A stretch of DNA of 6,303 nucleotides from Desulfobacterales bacterium (GTDB taxonomy: Bacteria > Desulfobacterota > Desulfobacteria > Desulfobacterales > JAHIVH01): the NCBI GenBank assembly GCA_020056645.1, contig JAGVHJ010000530.1, forward strand, positions 1 to 6,303, given 5' to 3'. Each line of letters starts with the position of its first letter. Positions within the stretch are counted from its first letter, which is position 1. The notes under the pieces were generated by a model, which made no database searches, was not told where the DNA came from, and worked only from the letters and a program-made list of their open reading frames with translations. Positions 1 to 5,376 of the stretch are shown one piece after another. Made by a program: the position numbers and the translations under genes.

Positions 1-2
1 AA

Positions 3-101
3 GCGCTTCTTGAAGCAGTCATCGATCAACCAGAGATGAACACACGGGACCAGCTTATAGGATGGATCTGGAGGGAAGCATGCCGTCAAAAGGGAGAATA
101 A
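3..101 (+). CDS. C-terminal end of an unidentified protein (5' part outside window)
   Basis: An open frame enters from the left edge and ends at TAA 99-101. Only the last 32 residues are visible, beginning ALLEAVIDQPEMNTRDQL and ending with a basic, aromatic-rich helix (GWIWREACRQKGE). I do not recognise the family. The other two plus frames close earlier (a TGA by position 14 in frame 2 and at 37-39 in frame 1), which makes this the most plausible reading. It is convergent with the minus-strand gene that ends at 180, and a hairpin at 115-146 lies between the two stops. A Shine-Dalgarno-like AAGGAG directly follows the stop but has no start codon at a useful distance. The tail could also be a chance frame, since only about 100 bases are seen. 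Confidence 0.5.
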   Translation, partial: ALLEAVIDQPEMNTRDQLIGWIWREACRQKGE

Positions 102-114
102 AGGAGCATATCGA

Positions 115-146
115 CCTGACCCGGACAGGGAATGGTCCAGGTCAGG
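115..146. terminator. Hairpin between two convergent genes, possible terminator
   Basis: CCTGACC (115-121) pairs perfectly with GGTCAGG (140-146). After a one-base C/A mismatch, GGAC (123-126) pairs with GTCC (135-138), leaving an 8-base loop. It sits 13 bases after the plus-strand stop and 33 bases past the minus-strand stop at 180. There is no T-run on either side, so it is not a classical intrinsic terminator. It could still act as a 3'-end stabiliser or a weak bidirectional stop. Confidence 0.4.
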
Positions 147-179
147 CAAGTGGTTTAGGAAGACGCGTATCCAGATCCC

Positions 180-602
180 CTATTTTTTGCACGGGCCAAT
201 ATATTTCCCCGTCATATTGCTGGTGATCGTCGAGTCATTATCCCCTTTAAGGACCAGTTCGCCTTTCAGTGTCTCTCCGGCGTAGGTGATGTTTCCTGTT
301 CCCGAGGTATAACCGCTCTCCTTGCCGTCACAGACCATGGTCCATGTGACGGTGTTCCCCGATACCTTATGGTCTTTGATTTTGCAGGATTCCGCTCCAG
401 GCTGGGAGCTCTGGGGCACCAGATCGGCCTTAGTGATGCACTGGGTATTCGTGAATGGCGGGAAATGGAGCTCCAGGCCCGGAGTGTGAACCTTGACGGT
501 GATTTCCCAGAGACCTTCCTTGATGTTCGGGCCATCCCCTGCCCAGGCAAGGGATAAAAGAGCAAAAAAAGCCACGAAACCGATCATCCATTGTCTGATC
601 AT
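180..602 (-). CDS. Secreted DUF3617-family protein
   Basis: A 140-residue protein with an N-terminal signal peptide: basic MIRQ, a hydrophobic core at about residues 6-19, and a likely AWA|GD cleavage after residue 21. It is therefore expected to be exported to the periplasm. The mature part shows the layout of the DUF3617 family: an early GLWEIT block (30-35), a TQCIT motif (53-57), a middle VSGNTVTWTMVC block (80-91), a glycine/threonine-rich beta stretch with a repeated 'GxGNITYxGETLKGEL' style, and a terminal KYIGPCK. Four cysteines (55, 73, 91, 138) remain after cleavage, which would allow two disulfides. The molecular function of the family is unknown. The start is well supported: AAGGAGGT (plus-strand 608-615) stands at good spacing before ATG 602. 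It lies 88 bases downstream of the hydrolase stop on the same strand, so it may share a transcript, although no functional tie is evident. Confidence 0.85.
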   Translation of the reverse strand: MIRQWMIGFVAFFALLSLAWAGDGPNIKEGLWEITVKVHTPGLELHFPPFTNTQCITKADLVPQSSQPGAESCKIKDHKVSGNTVTWTMVCDGKESGYTSGTGNITYAGETLKGELVLKGDNDSTITSNMTGKYIGPCKK

Positions 603-690
603 TACAAACCTCCTTCTTTTGTTAAAGTGAATAGTTAGTTAGTTATGATACATCCAAAAACACAGCTGTTCTGAAACTGTTGATCTCCTT

Positions 691-1584
691 TTAATTCATC
701 AATGCTTGTTTGGCGTGTTTTGAAACGGCATCAATGATCCCAGGCCATGCGCCGTTATGGGGCAGATCATGGCCCATTCCCGGAATCAGCATCAATTTCG
801 AATCGGGTATGGCTTTTGCGGTCTCCTTTCCGCAAATAACAGGGATCAGAGGATCATCCGTACCATGGATGACCAAGGTCGGGATTTCCAGTGTGCGAAG
901 GAACCGGGTCCGGTCTCCGCTTGCGATGATCGCCGCAAATTGACGGGCGACGCCCTTCGTATAGGAGGAACGTTTGAAGGAATTTTCTCCGATTTTCCGA
1001 TGCCACGCCTCGTCAAATGGGAAACCCGGGCCAGACAAGGTCCTATGGACGAGAAGAAAATGTTCGATAAATGGCCCAAGCTCCCGGGGAGGCGGCGTGA
1101 TAAGAACCTTTTGCGCCTCGGGCGTAGGGGTCGCACGCATGGGATCACCGGTTGTGCTGTAAATGGATGTGAGGCTGATCACCCGTGACGGGTTCCTGAT
1201 GCTGGCGGTCTGGGCGATCATTCCTCCCATGGAAAAACCGCAGAAATGGGCGCTCTCGATGCCAAGGGCGTCCAAGAGGCCGAAACAATCGTCCGCCATA
1301 TCCTCCAGAGTGTAGGGGACTTTTAACCGTCCACCCGTGAGGGCCGCCGTAAAGAGCTCGGCGAGATGGGGAACCCCTCTCTCGTCTAGATTTTGGGAAA
1401 GGCCGATATCCCGGTTATCACACCGGATGACGAAAAATCCCTGTGAAGCCAGTTGTTGACAAAGAGCCTCGTCCCAGCAGATCATCTGGCAGCTCAGGCC
1501 CGACAAAAGCAGTATGGGAGAGGCGGATTTCGCCCCGAATGTGTCATATGCGATATGGATGCCGTTTGCTTTTACATGCGGCAT
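691..1584 (-). CDS. Alpha/beta-hydrolase fold enzyme
   Basis: A 297-residue soluble protein with no signal peptide or membrane segment. It has the alpha/beta-hydrolase landmarks in order: an N-terminal strand pair (HVKANGIHIAYDTFG), a strand and oxyanion region LLLSGLSCQ (25-33), DNRDIGLS (56-63), the nucleophile elbow GFSMGG with Ser118, the acid Asp244 in HGTDDPLIP, and the base His272 in GMGHDL. All three catalytic residues are present, so it should be active. A cap region lies between about 145 and 225. The overall style (CDNRDIGLS, a nearly 300-residue length, GFSMGG) resembles the large esterase-like group often annotated by similarity to RdmC/aclacinomycin methylesterase. The true substrate cannot be told, and ester, lactone or amide bonds are all possible. 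The start is supported by AGGAGGG (plus-strand 1591-1597), seven bases before the ATG. It is divergent from the aminotransferase operon and lies upstream of the DUF3617 gene. Confidence 0.88.
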   Translation of the reverse strand: MPHVKANGIHIAYDTFGAKSASPILLLSGLSCQMICWDEALCQQLASQGFFVIRCDNRDIGLSQNLDERGVPHLAELFTAALTGGRLKVPYTLEDMADDCFGLLDALGIESAHFCGFSMGGMIAQTASIRNPSRVISLTSIYSTTGDPMRATPTPEAQKVLITPPPRELGPFIEHFLLVHRTLSGPGFPFDEAWHRKIGENSFKRSSYTKGVARQFAAIIASGDRTRFLRTLEIPTLVIHGTDDPLIPVICGKETAKAIPDSKLMLIPGMGHDLPHNGAWPGIIDAVSKHAKQALMN

Positions 1585-1639
1585 GGCGCTCCCTCCTGTT
1601 GCATCGGTCTGAACGACTCTCTTATTGATCTACCTGCTC

Positions 1640-1668
1640 CTGATACACGAAAAACAAGTTGTATTCAA
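1640..1668 (-). promoter_or_regulatory. Weak candidate promoter for the hydrolase gene
   Basis: Read on the minus strand, TTGAAT (plus 1663-1668) is followed after 17 bases by TATCAG (plus 1640-1645). This would start transcription roughly 60 bases before the hydrolase ATG. Spacing is ideal, but the -10 box lacks the conserved final T, so this is only the best candidate seen. Confidence 0.25.
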
Positions 1669-1727
1669 TATCATCAAGTCCGGAAAAAATGAAATGAAAA
1701 AATATTTAATTGAAGGTGAAACGGAGT

Positions 1728-1742
1728 TCTTGAAATTCAAGA
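1728..1742. promoter_or_regulatory. Palindrome over the -35 box, candidate operator
   Basis: TCTTGAA, a single central A, then TTCAAGA form a perfect 7-bp inverted repeat that covers the -35 hexamer of the operon promoter. A dimeric repressor bound here would block RNA polymerase. The binding protein is unknown, and the sequence does not match the palindrome in front of the TetR gene in this window. Confidence 0.4.
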
Positions 1743-1758
1743 GTTTCTGATCTATAGA
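1730..1758 (+). promoter_or_regulatory. Sigma70-type promoter of the three-gene operon
   Basis: TTGAAA (1730-1735), a 17-base spacer and TATAGA (1753-1758) are close to the sigma70 consensus. Transcription would begin near 1765, giving a leader of about 40 bases before ATG 1806. An A/T-rich stretch (1685-1713) lies upstream and may help as an UP element. It is the only good plus-strand promoter seen in the 221-base divergent gap. Confidence 0.6.
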
Positions 1759-1805
1759 CCAAAAACGACGATGGTACGTTTAACCTTTTTAACCGACACA
1801 CCGGG

Positions 1806-2864
1806 ATGGATCAAATGGAAAAAGAGATTGTTTACCTCGACAGAAATGAGCATAACTACGGCCCGCCGCCCTCCGTATACCAAATCCTGAAAAACGCGGA
1901 TCTCACAAAAATCAGCTGGTATTCGCGATCGTTTATGACAGGCAGCAAGTCTAAGCTTGCGGCCTATTTGTCGGAGAAATTCGGTCTTCCCGAAAAAAAT
2001 ATTCTTTTGGGTTATGGCGGAGAAGATATTTTAAAGCAAGTGGTTCACTGCTACATCTCTTTTGACAGAACCCAGAGAACCCTTCTTATTCCCAGATACT
2101 CCTGGTGGTATTATAAAGCCATCGCCGATGAGGTAGACGGAAAAACCGTCACATTCCCCATTTACCAGGACGGAGACCAGTTTCGATTCGACATCGACGG
2201 TATGAAGAGGGTCTACCGGGAAGAGAAGCCCGACATGATCCTCATCAGCAGTCCCAACAATCCCACGGGTAATTCCCTTTCCCTGGAAGATCTGAAACAG
2301 GTGATTGAGGCCGTGGATCAGGATACCGTCATCGTCCTTGATGAAGCCTACGCTCTCTACGCGAACCCGGACACAAGCTATATCAAGCCGTTGATCGAAG
2401 AGACGCCGAATCTTCTCCTGGTTCGCTCCTTTTCCAAGTACTACGGTCTTGCCGGGCTGAGGATCGGGTATGGATTCATGGGGAACGGTCTCTCCAAGTT
2501 CGCCAAATTCAGCGCCCGATACCTGGGATATAACCGGCTCTCCGAAGAGATCGCCATCGCGGCCATGGAAGAAAAGGGATATTACGAAGAGATCAACCGG
2601 AAGATGAAGGAGGACAAGGCCCTCTTCGCCAAAGAACTGGGGAGCATGGAAGGATTCACCGTCTTCCGGTCGGACGCCAACTTTATCCTTGTTGAAATTC
2701 CTGAAACGATGGTCCAGGGCCTGAAACGTTTCATGAACGACAAAGGCCTGATCATCAAATTCATGAACGAAGATGGCTTCACCCATCACTTGAGAATCTC
2801 CTTGGGAACCCAGGAACAGAACCAGCGGGTCATCGAGGCGATCAAGGCATATGTCCGCGGATAA
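1806..2864 (+). CDS. HisC-like PLP-dependent aminotransferase (fold type I)
   Basis: A 352-residue cytosolic enzyme of the class I/II aminotransferase superfamily, nearest in style to histidinol-phosphate aminotransferase. Visible landmarks are LGYGGEDIL (68-76, cofactor phosphate side), SSPNNPTG (148-155) with the PLP-contacting Asn, LDEAY (178-182) with the pyridine-binding Asp179, the Schiff-base Lys211 in RSFSKYYGLAGLRIGY, the phosphate-binding Arg219, and Arg330 in LRISLG, which in HisC grips the substrate carboxylate. Length matches HisC (about 350). No histidine-biosynthesis neighbours are present. It leads an operon with a cytidylyltransferase and a CDP-alcohol-type phosphotransferase, so I infer it makes an amino-alcohol phosphate, by transamination (DHAP to serinol phosphate) or by decarboxylation of phosphoserine or phosphothreonine. 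HisC-like enzymes of both kinds are known. The start is uncertain: neither ATG 1806 nor in-frame ATG 1815 has a strong ribosome site, and 1815 has the better-placed weak one (GGGATGG). Confidence 0.85.
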   Translation: MDQMEKEIVYLDRNEHNYGPPPSVYQILKNADLTKISWYSRSFMTGSKSKLAAYLSEKFGLPEKNILLGYGGEDILKQVVHCYISFDRTQRTLLIPRYSWWYYKAIADEVDGKTVTFPIYQDGDQFRFDIDGMKRVYREEKPDMILISSPNNPTGNSLSLEDLKQVIEAVDQDTVIVLDEAYALYANPDTSYIKPLIEETPNLLLVRSFSKYYGLAGLRIGYGFMGNGLSKFAKFSARYLGYNRLSEEIAIAAMEEKGYYEEINRKMKEDKALFAKELGSMEGFTVFRSDANFILVEIPETMVQGLKRFMNDKGLIIKFMNEDGFTHHLRISLGTQEQNQRVIEAIKAYVRG

Positions 2865-2884
2865 TCTTAAGAGAAAGAGAAAAA

Positions 2885-3616
2885 ATGAAAGGAATCATTC
2901 TTGCCGCGGGTGTGGCTTCAAGGCTCCGTCCCCTTACTGACGCGCTCCCAAAATGCCTCCTTGAGATCGGAAAAAAGAGCCTTCTTGAAAGAACTTTGTC
3001 GAACCTCTTGAGGGAGGGGGTGACCGACCTCATTATCGTGACCGGATTCAAGGAAGAGATGATCCGCGCCTTCGTGGCGAAACGATTTCCGGGCCTTGAT
3101 GTGGTCTATATCCACAATCCCCGTTTCGACGCCACCAACAACATTTACTCCCTATGGCTCGCCAGAGATCTGATTTCAGATAACGGCATCATGCTTTTAG
3201 ACAGCGACCTCCTCTTTGATGGCCATATCATAGAAGCGCTTCTCTCTTCTCCCCATGAGAATTGCATCGCCCTTTGCCGCCATGAGCTGGGAGAGGAGGA
3301 GATCAAGGTGATCGTGGACGATCGGAATAGAATCACGGAAATCAGCAAAACCTGCTCCATCGAAAAGGCCATGGGGGAGTCTCTGGGAATCGAAAAGTTC
3401 TCCCCTCCGCTTGTAACGGACCTCTTCAGGGAGCTTGATCAGATGATCATAGAGGAGAACCAGGTGTCGGTTTTTTACGAAAAGGCCTTCGAGCGCATCA
3501 TCAAAAAAGGGGCCGCCATCCATCCGGTCGATATCACCCATCTCTTCTCCATGGAGATCGATACGCCGGAAGATTTTGAGCGTGCGTCCCGTTGTATTCC
3601 GGAGCATCTTCTATAG
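2885..3616 (+). CDS. LicC/PntC-like CTP:phospho-alcohol cytidylyltransferase
   Basis: A 243-residue enzyme of the nucleotidyltransferase family with a Rossmann-like GT-A fold. The nucleotide-binding signature LAAGVASRLRPLT...PK occupies residues 6-23; Ala11 stands where many relatives have Gly, and Lys23 is kept. The LicC-like block NPRFDATNNIYSLWLARD (78-95) is followed by the metal-binding LLDSD (104-108), EEEIKV (137-142), GESLGIEKFS (164-173) and a second metal site EIDTPED (224-230, Asp226). This pattern fits the enzymes that join CTP to phosphocholine (LicC), 2-aminoethylphosphonate (PntC) or similar small phospho-alcohols better than it fits sugar-1-phosphate enzymes. The exact acceptor is not readable. 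It starts 20 bases after the aminotransferase stop behind a purine-rich but poor ribosome site (AAGAGAAAGAG, 2869-2879). Its stop abuts the next start, so the three genes are probably co-translated. No choline kinase gene is present. Confidence 0.82.
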   Translation: MKGIILAAGVASRLRPLTDALPKCLLEIGKKSLLERTLSNLLREGVTDLIIVTGFKEEMIRAFVAKRFPGLDVVYIHNPRFDATNNIYSLWLARDLISDNGIMLLDSDLLFDGHIIEALLSSPHENCIALCRHELGEEEIKVIVDDRNRITEISKTCSIEKAMGESLGIEKFSPPLVTDLFRELDQMIIEENQVSVFYEKAFERIIKKGAAIHPVDITHLFSMEIDTPEDFERASRCIPEHLL

Positions 3617-4693
3617 ATGAGAATCGTCCTCTTTTGCCAGAACACATACTCGATCACCATTCTTTCTCCCATTCTCAAAGAAGCGGTCCGGCAAGGCCAC
3701 CATGAAATCCTCTGGTATTTGGGTAAAAAAGTGGTCCCCGCCTTTGACGCAAAAGAGAGTGACTCCTGGACATCGAGTATCCAGGCGGTTTATGATTTCA
3801 AGCCAGAAGCGATTTTCGTCCCAGGAAATATCGTTCCCTACTATCTGCCGGGCGTGAAAATTCAGATATTTCACGGCTACGCCCCAGAAAAACCCGACCA
3901 CTGGGAGATCAGAAATTATTTTGATCTTTACCTCACCCAGGGTCCCTATTTCACAGAGGGATTCCAACGGCTCGCCGACACGCACCGCACTTTTGAAGTC
4001 GCGGAAACCGGCTGGCCCCGTCAGGACTGGATTTATGAAAATCTTCACACATACGACCCATACAAGACATCGCTCCTGGAAACCCATGGAAAGAAGAGAA
4101 TCGTTCTCTACGCGCCCACATTTTCGAAAAAGCTCACCTCCCTTCCCTATCTCTATGACGCATTGAAAGAGCTCGCCCAGACACGGGATATTCTCCTTCT
4201 GATGAAATTTCATCCCCTTGAAAAGAAAAAATGGGTCACTCTCTATCAAGGGCTTGCGGACGAAACAGAGAACATCCTTTATATCGACGATCACAATATT
4301 TCCAAATACATTCTCGTATCAGACGTGATGATTTCAGACACCTCTTCCGTGGTTCATGAATTTCTTCTTCTCGACAAACCGGTCATCACCTTCAGAAACA
4401 TCGCCAAGGAGAAGTTCGCCCTGGACGTGCAAGAGCCCACCCTTCTCAAAGAGGCCTTTGACCAGCTCCTTGACAAGGACCCCTTCCGGGCAAAACGGCG
4501 ATGGCTGGTGGAGAATTACGACCCCTACCTGGACGGCAAAGTCGGGATGCGCATGATCAGCGCAGCAGAGGATTACATCCGGAGAAATGGTGTGCCGGAA
4601 AAGAAAAAAACAAACCTCTACCGGATGTATAAATCCCTTCAGAAGTTTGGACGGATTACACCTAAAAAAAGAGCCGCGGCTGCGCTCCTGTAA
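3617..4693 (+). CDS. CDP-glycerol glycerophosphotransferase-family enzyme (TagB/TagF-like, GT-B fold)
   Basis: A 358-residue protein with no signal peptide or transmembrane helix. The N-terminal half is a Rossmann-like domain (MRIVLFCQNTYSITIL...). IFHGYAPEK (84-92), with His86, corresponds to the conserved HG region of the family. TGWPRQD (131-137), YAPTFSKK (165-172), KFHP (197-200) and ISDTSSVVHEFLLLDKPVITF (239-259) are the donor-binding half and typical of PF04464 proteins, which move a phospho-alcohol from its CDP carrier to a hydroxyl. The last 35 residues are strongly basic (EKKKTNLYRMYKSLQK...TPKKR) and may hold the protein on the inner membrane, as TagF-type enzymes are. It begins on the base after the cytidylyltransferase TAG with only GGAG (3601-3604), 12 bases upstream, so translational coupling is likely. 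I infer that it transfers the CDP-activated product of the two upstream enzymes. It could instead be a polymerase, or use CDP-glycerol or ribitol. Confidence 0.83.
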   Translation: MRIVLFCQNTYSITILSPILKEAVRQGHHEILWYLGKKVVPAFDAKESDSWTSSIQAVYDFKPEAIFVPGNIVPYYLPGVKIQIFHGYAPEKPDHWEIRNYFDLYLTQGPYFTEGFQRLADTHRTFEVAETGWPRQDWIYENLHTYDPYKTSLLETHGKKRIVLYAPTFSKKLTSLPYLYDALKELAQTRDILLLMKFHPLEKKKWVTLYQGLADETENILYIDDHNISKYILVSDVMISDTSSVVHEFLLLDKPVITFRNIAKEKFALDVQEPTLLKEAFDQLLDKDPFRAKRRWLVENYDPYLDGKVGMRMISAAEDYIRRNGVPEKKKTNLYRMYKSLQKFGRITPKKRAAAALL

Positions 4694-4701
4694 GCATATT
4701 T

Positions 4702-4986
4702 TTAAACTCGATTTTCAAGTTTTTAGGAAATTTGTTCAAATCCAAGGCGGAAAAAAATGTAACTATTCAGTATGGCGTTGCTTTAGTGGCAAAAAGGCCC
4801 TTTTGTGAAGTGACATTTACTTTTTTTCGGATGAGAGATTCGAAGGCTTTTCGCCATCTTGATGAATCGCTGCTGAATAGTTACAAAAAATTTTGACCGC
4901 AGGAATAGGCGGCCTATTTCGAGGATCAATTTTTTTTTCCAACGCATGAGTTGGACAAATTAACAAAAACTTGAACATTGAGTTAA
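4702..4986. repeat. R1: long imperfect palindromic repeat, split by a MITE
   Basis: Starting 9 bases after the operon stop, the left arm runs TTAAACTCGAT...TTCAAGTTTTTAGG...AATTTGTTCAA...GGCGG-A-run. After the centre AATAGG-CGG-CCTATT (4904-4918), the right arm is its inverted match: GAGGATC, a T-run, TTGGACAAATT, AAAAACTTGAA, ATTGAGTTAA. With the 126-bp insertion and its duplication removed, the element is about 150 bp and would fold into one long hairpin. Its position suggests it ends or protects the operon transcript. R2 and R3 are relatives. Size and structure recall ERIC-type intergenic palindromes, but the sequence is not one I can name. Confidence 0.8.
4759..4884 (+). mobile_element. 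126-bp MITE copy 1, IS66-like ends
   Basis: Perfect 12-bp terminal inverted repeats GTAACTATTCAG (4759-4770) and CTGAATAGTTAC (4873-4884) bound a non-coding 126-bp segment. Inside is a perfect short palindrome AAAAGG-C-CCTTTT (4792-4804) and a subterminal ATGGCG/CGCCAT pair. It interrupts the A-run of R1. The left flank ends AAAAAAAT and the right begins AAAAAATT, consistent with a 7- or 8-bp duplication blurred by A-run slippage. The matching uninterrupted site is in R3 (6268-6279). No transposase is encoded, so movement would need one supplied elsewhere. Strand is arbitrary. Confidence 0.82.
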
Positions 4987-5083
4987 AAGTTCCGGTTCTG
5001 CTGACTATTCCCTTGAAACCATGACTGAACTTTGTTAAAGATAGTTACCTGATCGTGTCAGACACAAAACAGTTTTATCTGCA
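4987..5083. other. Spacer between R1 and R2 with a small perfect palindrome
   Basis: There is no coding signal here. GTGTC-A-GACAC (5055-5065) is a perfect 11-base palindrome. Similar GTGTC...GACAC motifs occur near REP-associated transposases, but no such gene is visible. ATAGTTAC (5041-5048) repeats the outer 8 bases of the MITE right end, and may be a relic or chance. Confidence 0.35.
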
Positions 5084-5097
5084 TTACAGTTGATCTT

Positions 5098-5105
5098 CAA
5101 GTTTT
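5098..5105. repeat. Left target-site duplication of MITE copy 2
   Basis: CAAGTTTT stands directly before the left end of MITE copy 2 and is repeated exactly at 5232-5239. Uninterrupted R1 and R3 carry this sequence once, which shows that it was duplicated on insertion. Confidence 0.85.
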
Positions 5106-5231
5106 GTAACTATTCAGTATGGCCTTGTTTTAATGGCGAAAAGGCCCTTTTGTGAAGTGACATTTACTTTTTTTTCGGAACGAACAAAACGGTCCTTTCG
5201 CCATCTTGATGAATCGCTGCTGAATAGTTAC
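5106..5231 (+). mobile_element. 126-bp MITE copy 2, IS66-like, with 8-bp target duplication
   Basis: It has the same length and identical 12-bp ends as copy 1. The first about 62 bases differ at only four positions and the last about 35 are the same. A segment of roughly 20 bases after the T-run (about 5178-5196) is unrelated between the two copies. Flanking CAAGTTTT repeats are perfect. Ends beginning GTAA together with an 8-bp duplication are hallmarks of the IS66 family, so a transposase of that family is the likely mover (inference). The internal AAAAGG-C-CCTTTT palindrome (5139-5151) is kept. No protein is encoded. Confidence 0.87.
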
Positions 5232-5239
5232 CAAGTTTT
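5232..5239. repeat. Right target-site duplication of MITE copy 2
   Basis: CAAGTTTT directly follows the right end of the element and equals 5098-5105. The R2 sequence resumes from here (CAAGTTTTTAGG). Confidence 0.85.
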
Positions 5240-5344
5240 TAGGAAATTTATTCAAATCCAAGGCGGAAAAAGTTCTAACCGCAGAAATAGACCGAGTATT
5301 TCAAGGATCTCAATTAGGCGAAAAAAAGCCCCCAAATGCTCGAC

Positions 5345-5361
5345 ATTCTGAGCGCCAGAAT
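5345..5361. promoter_or_regulatory. Candidate operator before the TetR gene
   Basis: ATTCTG (5345-5350) and CAGAAT (5356-5361) form a perfect 6-bp inverted repeat with a 5-base spacer, ending three bases before the ribosome site AAGGAG (5364-5369). Size and placement suit self-repression by the TetR-family dimer, but this is inferred from position only. Confidence 0.4.
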
Positions 5362-5376
5362 AGAAGGAGACGCAAC

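Larger units (their letters stand above)
5084..5315. repeat. R2: half copy of the palindromic repeat, split by a MITE
   Basis: The left part (5084-5105, TTACAGTTGATCTTCAAGTTTT) continues after the MITE at 5232 as CAAGTTTTTAGGAAATTT, ATTCAAATCCAAGGCGG, ACCGCAG and the centre AAATA...TATTT (5285-5301), followed by CAAGGATC. After about 5315 it no longer matches R1, so most of the right arm is missing or decayed. The centre has lost the pair next to the stem (G facing G). The remains sit about 60 bases before the TetR gene and may supply or disturb its promoter. Confidence 0.7.

Noticed and set aside
632..645. Tetranucleotide run (TAGT, three and a half units) upstream of the DUF3617 gene
   Set aside because: Too short to be a convincing phase-variable tract, and it lies outside the ribosome site and any clear promoter box.
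677..690. Shine-Dalgarno-like AAAGGAG right after the hydrolase stop on the minus strand, as a sign of a hidden small gene
   Set aside because: No ATG, GTG or TTG follows at a workable distance, and no short open frame could be supported.
757..1188. 143-residue plus-strand frame across the hydrolase gene
   Set aside because: The minus strand carries the full catalytic triad and a good ribosome site. The plus reading resembles no known protein.
2031..2789. 252-residue open frame on the minus strand inside the aminotransferase gene
   Set aside because: It lies wholly within a plus-strand gene with clear family motifs, has no ribosome site and no recognisable domain. It is a mirror effect of codon use.
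3611..4294. 227-residue open frame on the minus strand opposite the phosphotransferase
   Set aside because: The opposite strand encodes a protein with conserved PF04464-type motifs. This frame has no family features.
4759..4884. Integron attC site or CRISPR-like repeat
   Set aside because: The ends do not fit the attC core (GTTRRRY/RYYYAAC), no integrase is present, and two copies with target duplications fit transposition. There is no regular repeat-spacer pattern.
5133..5351. 72-residue frame across MITE copy 2 and R2
   Set aside because: It is built from non-coding repeat sequence and crosses the MITE border. The equivalent frame in copy 1 is not preserved.
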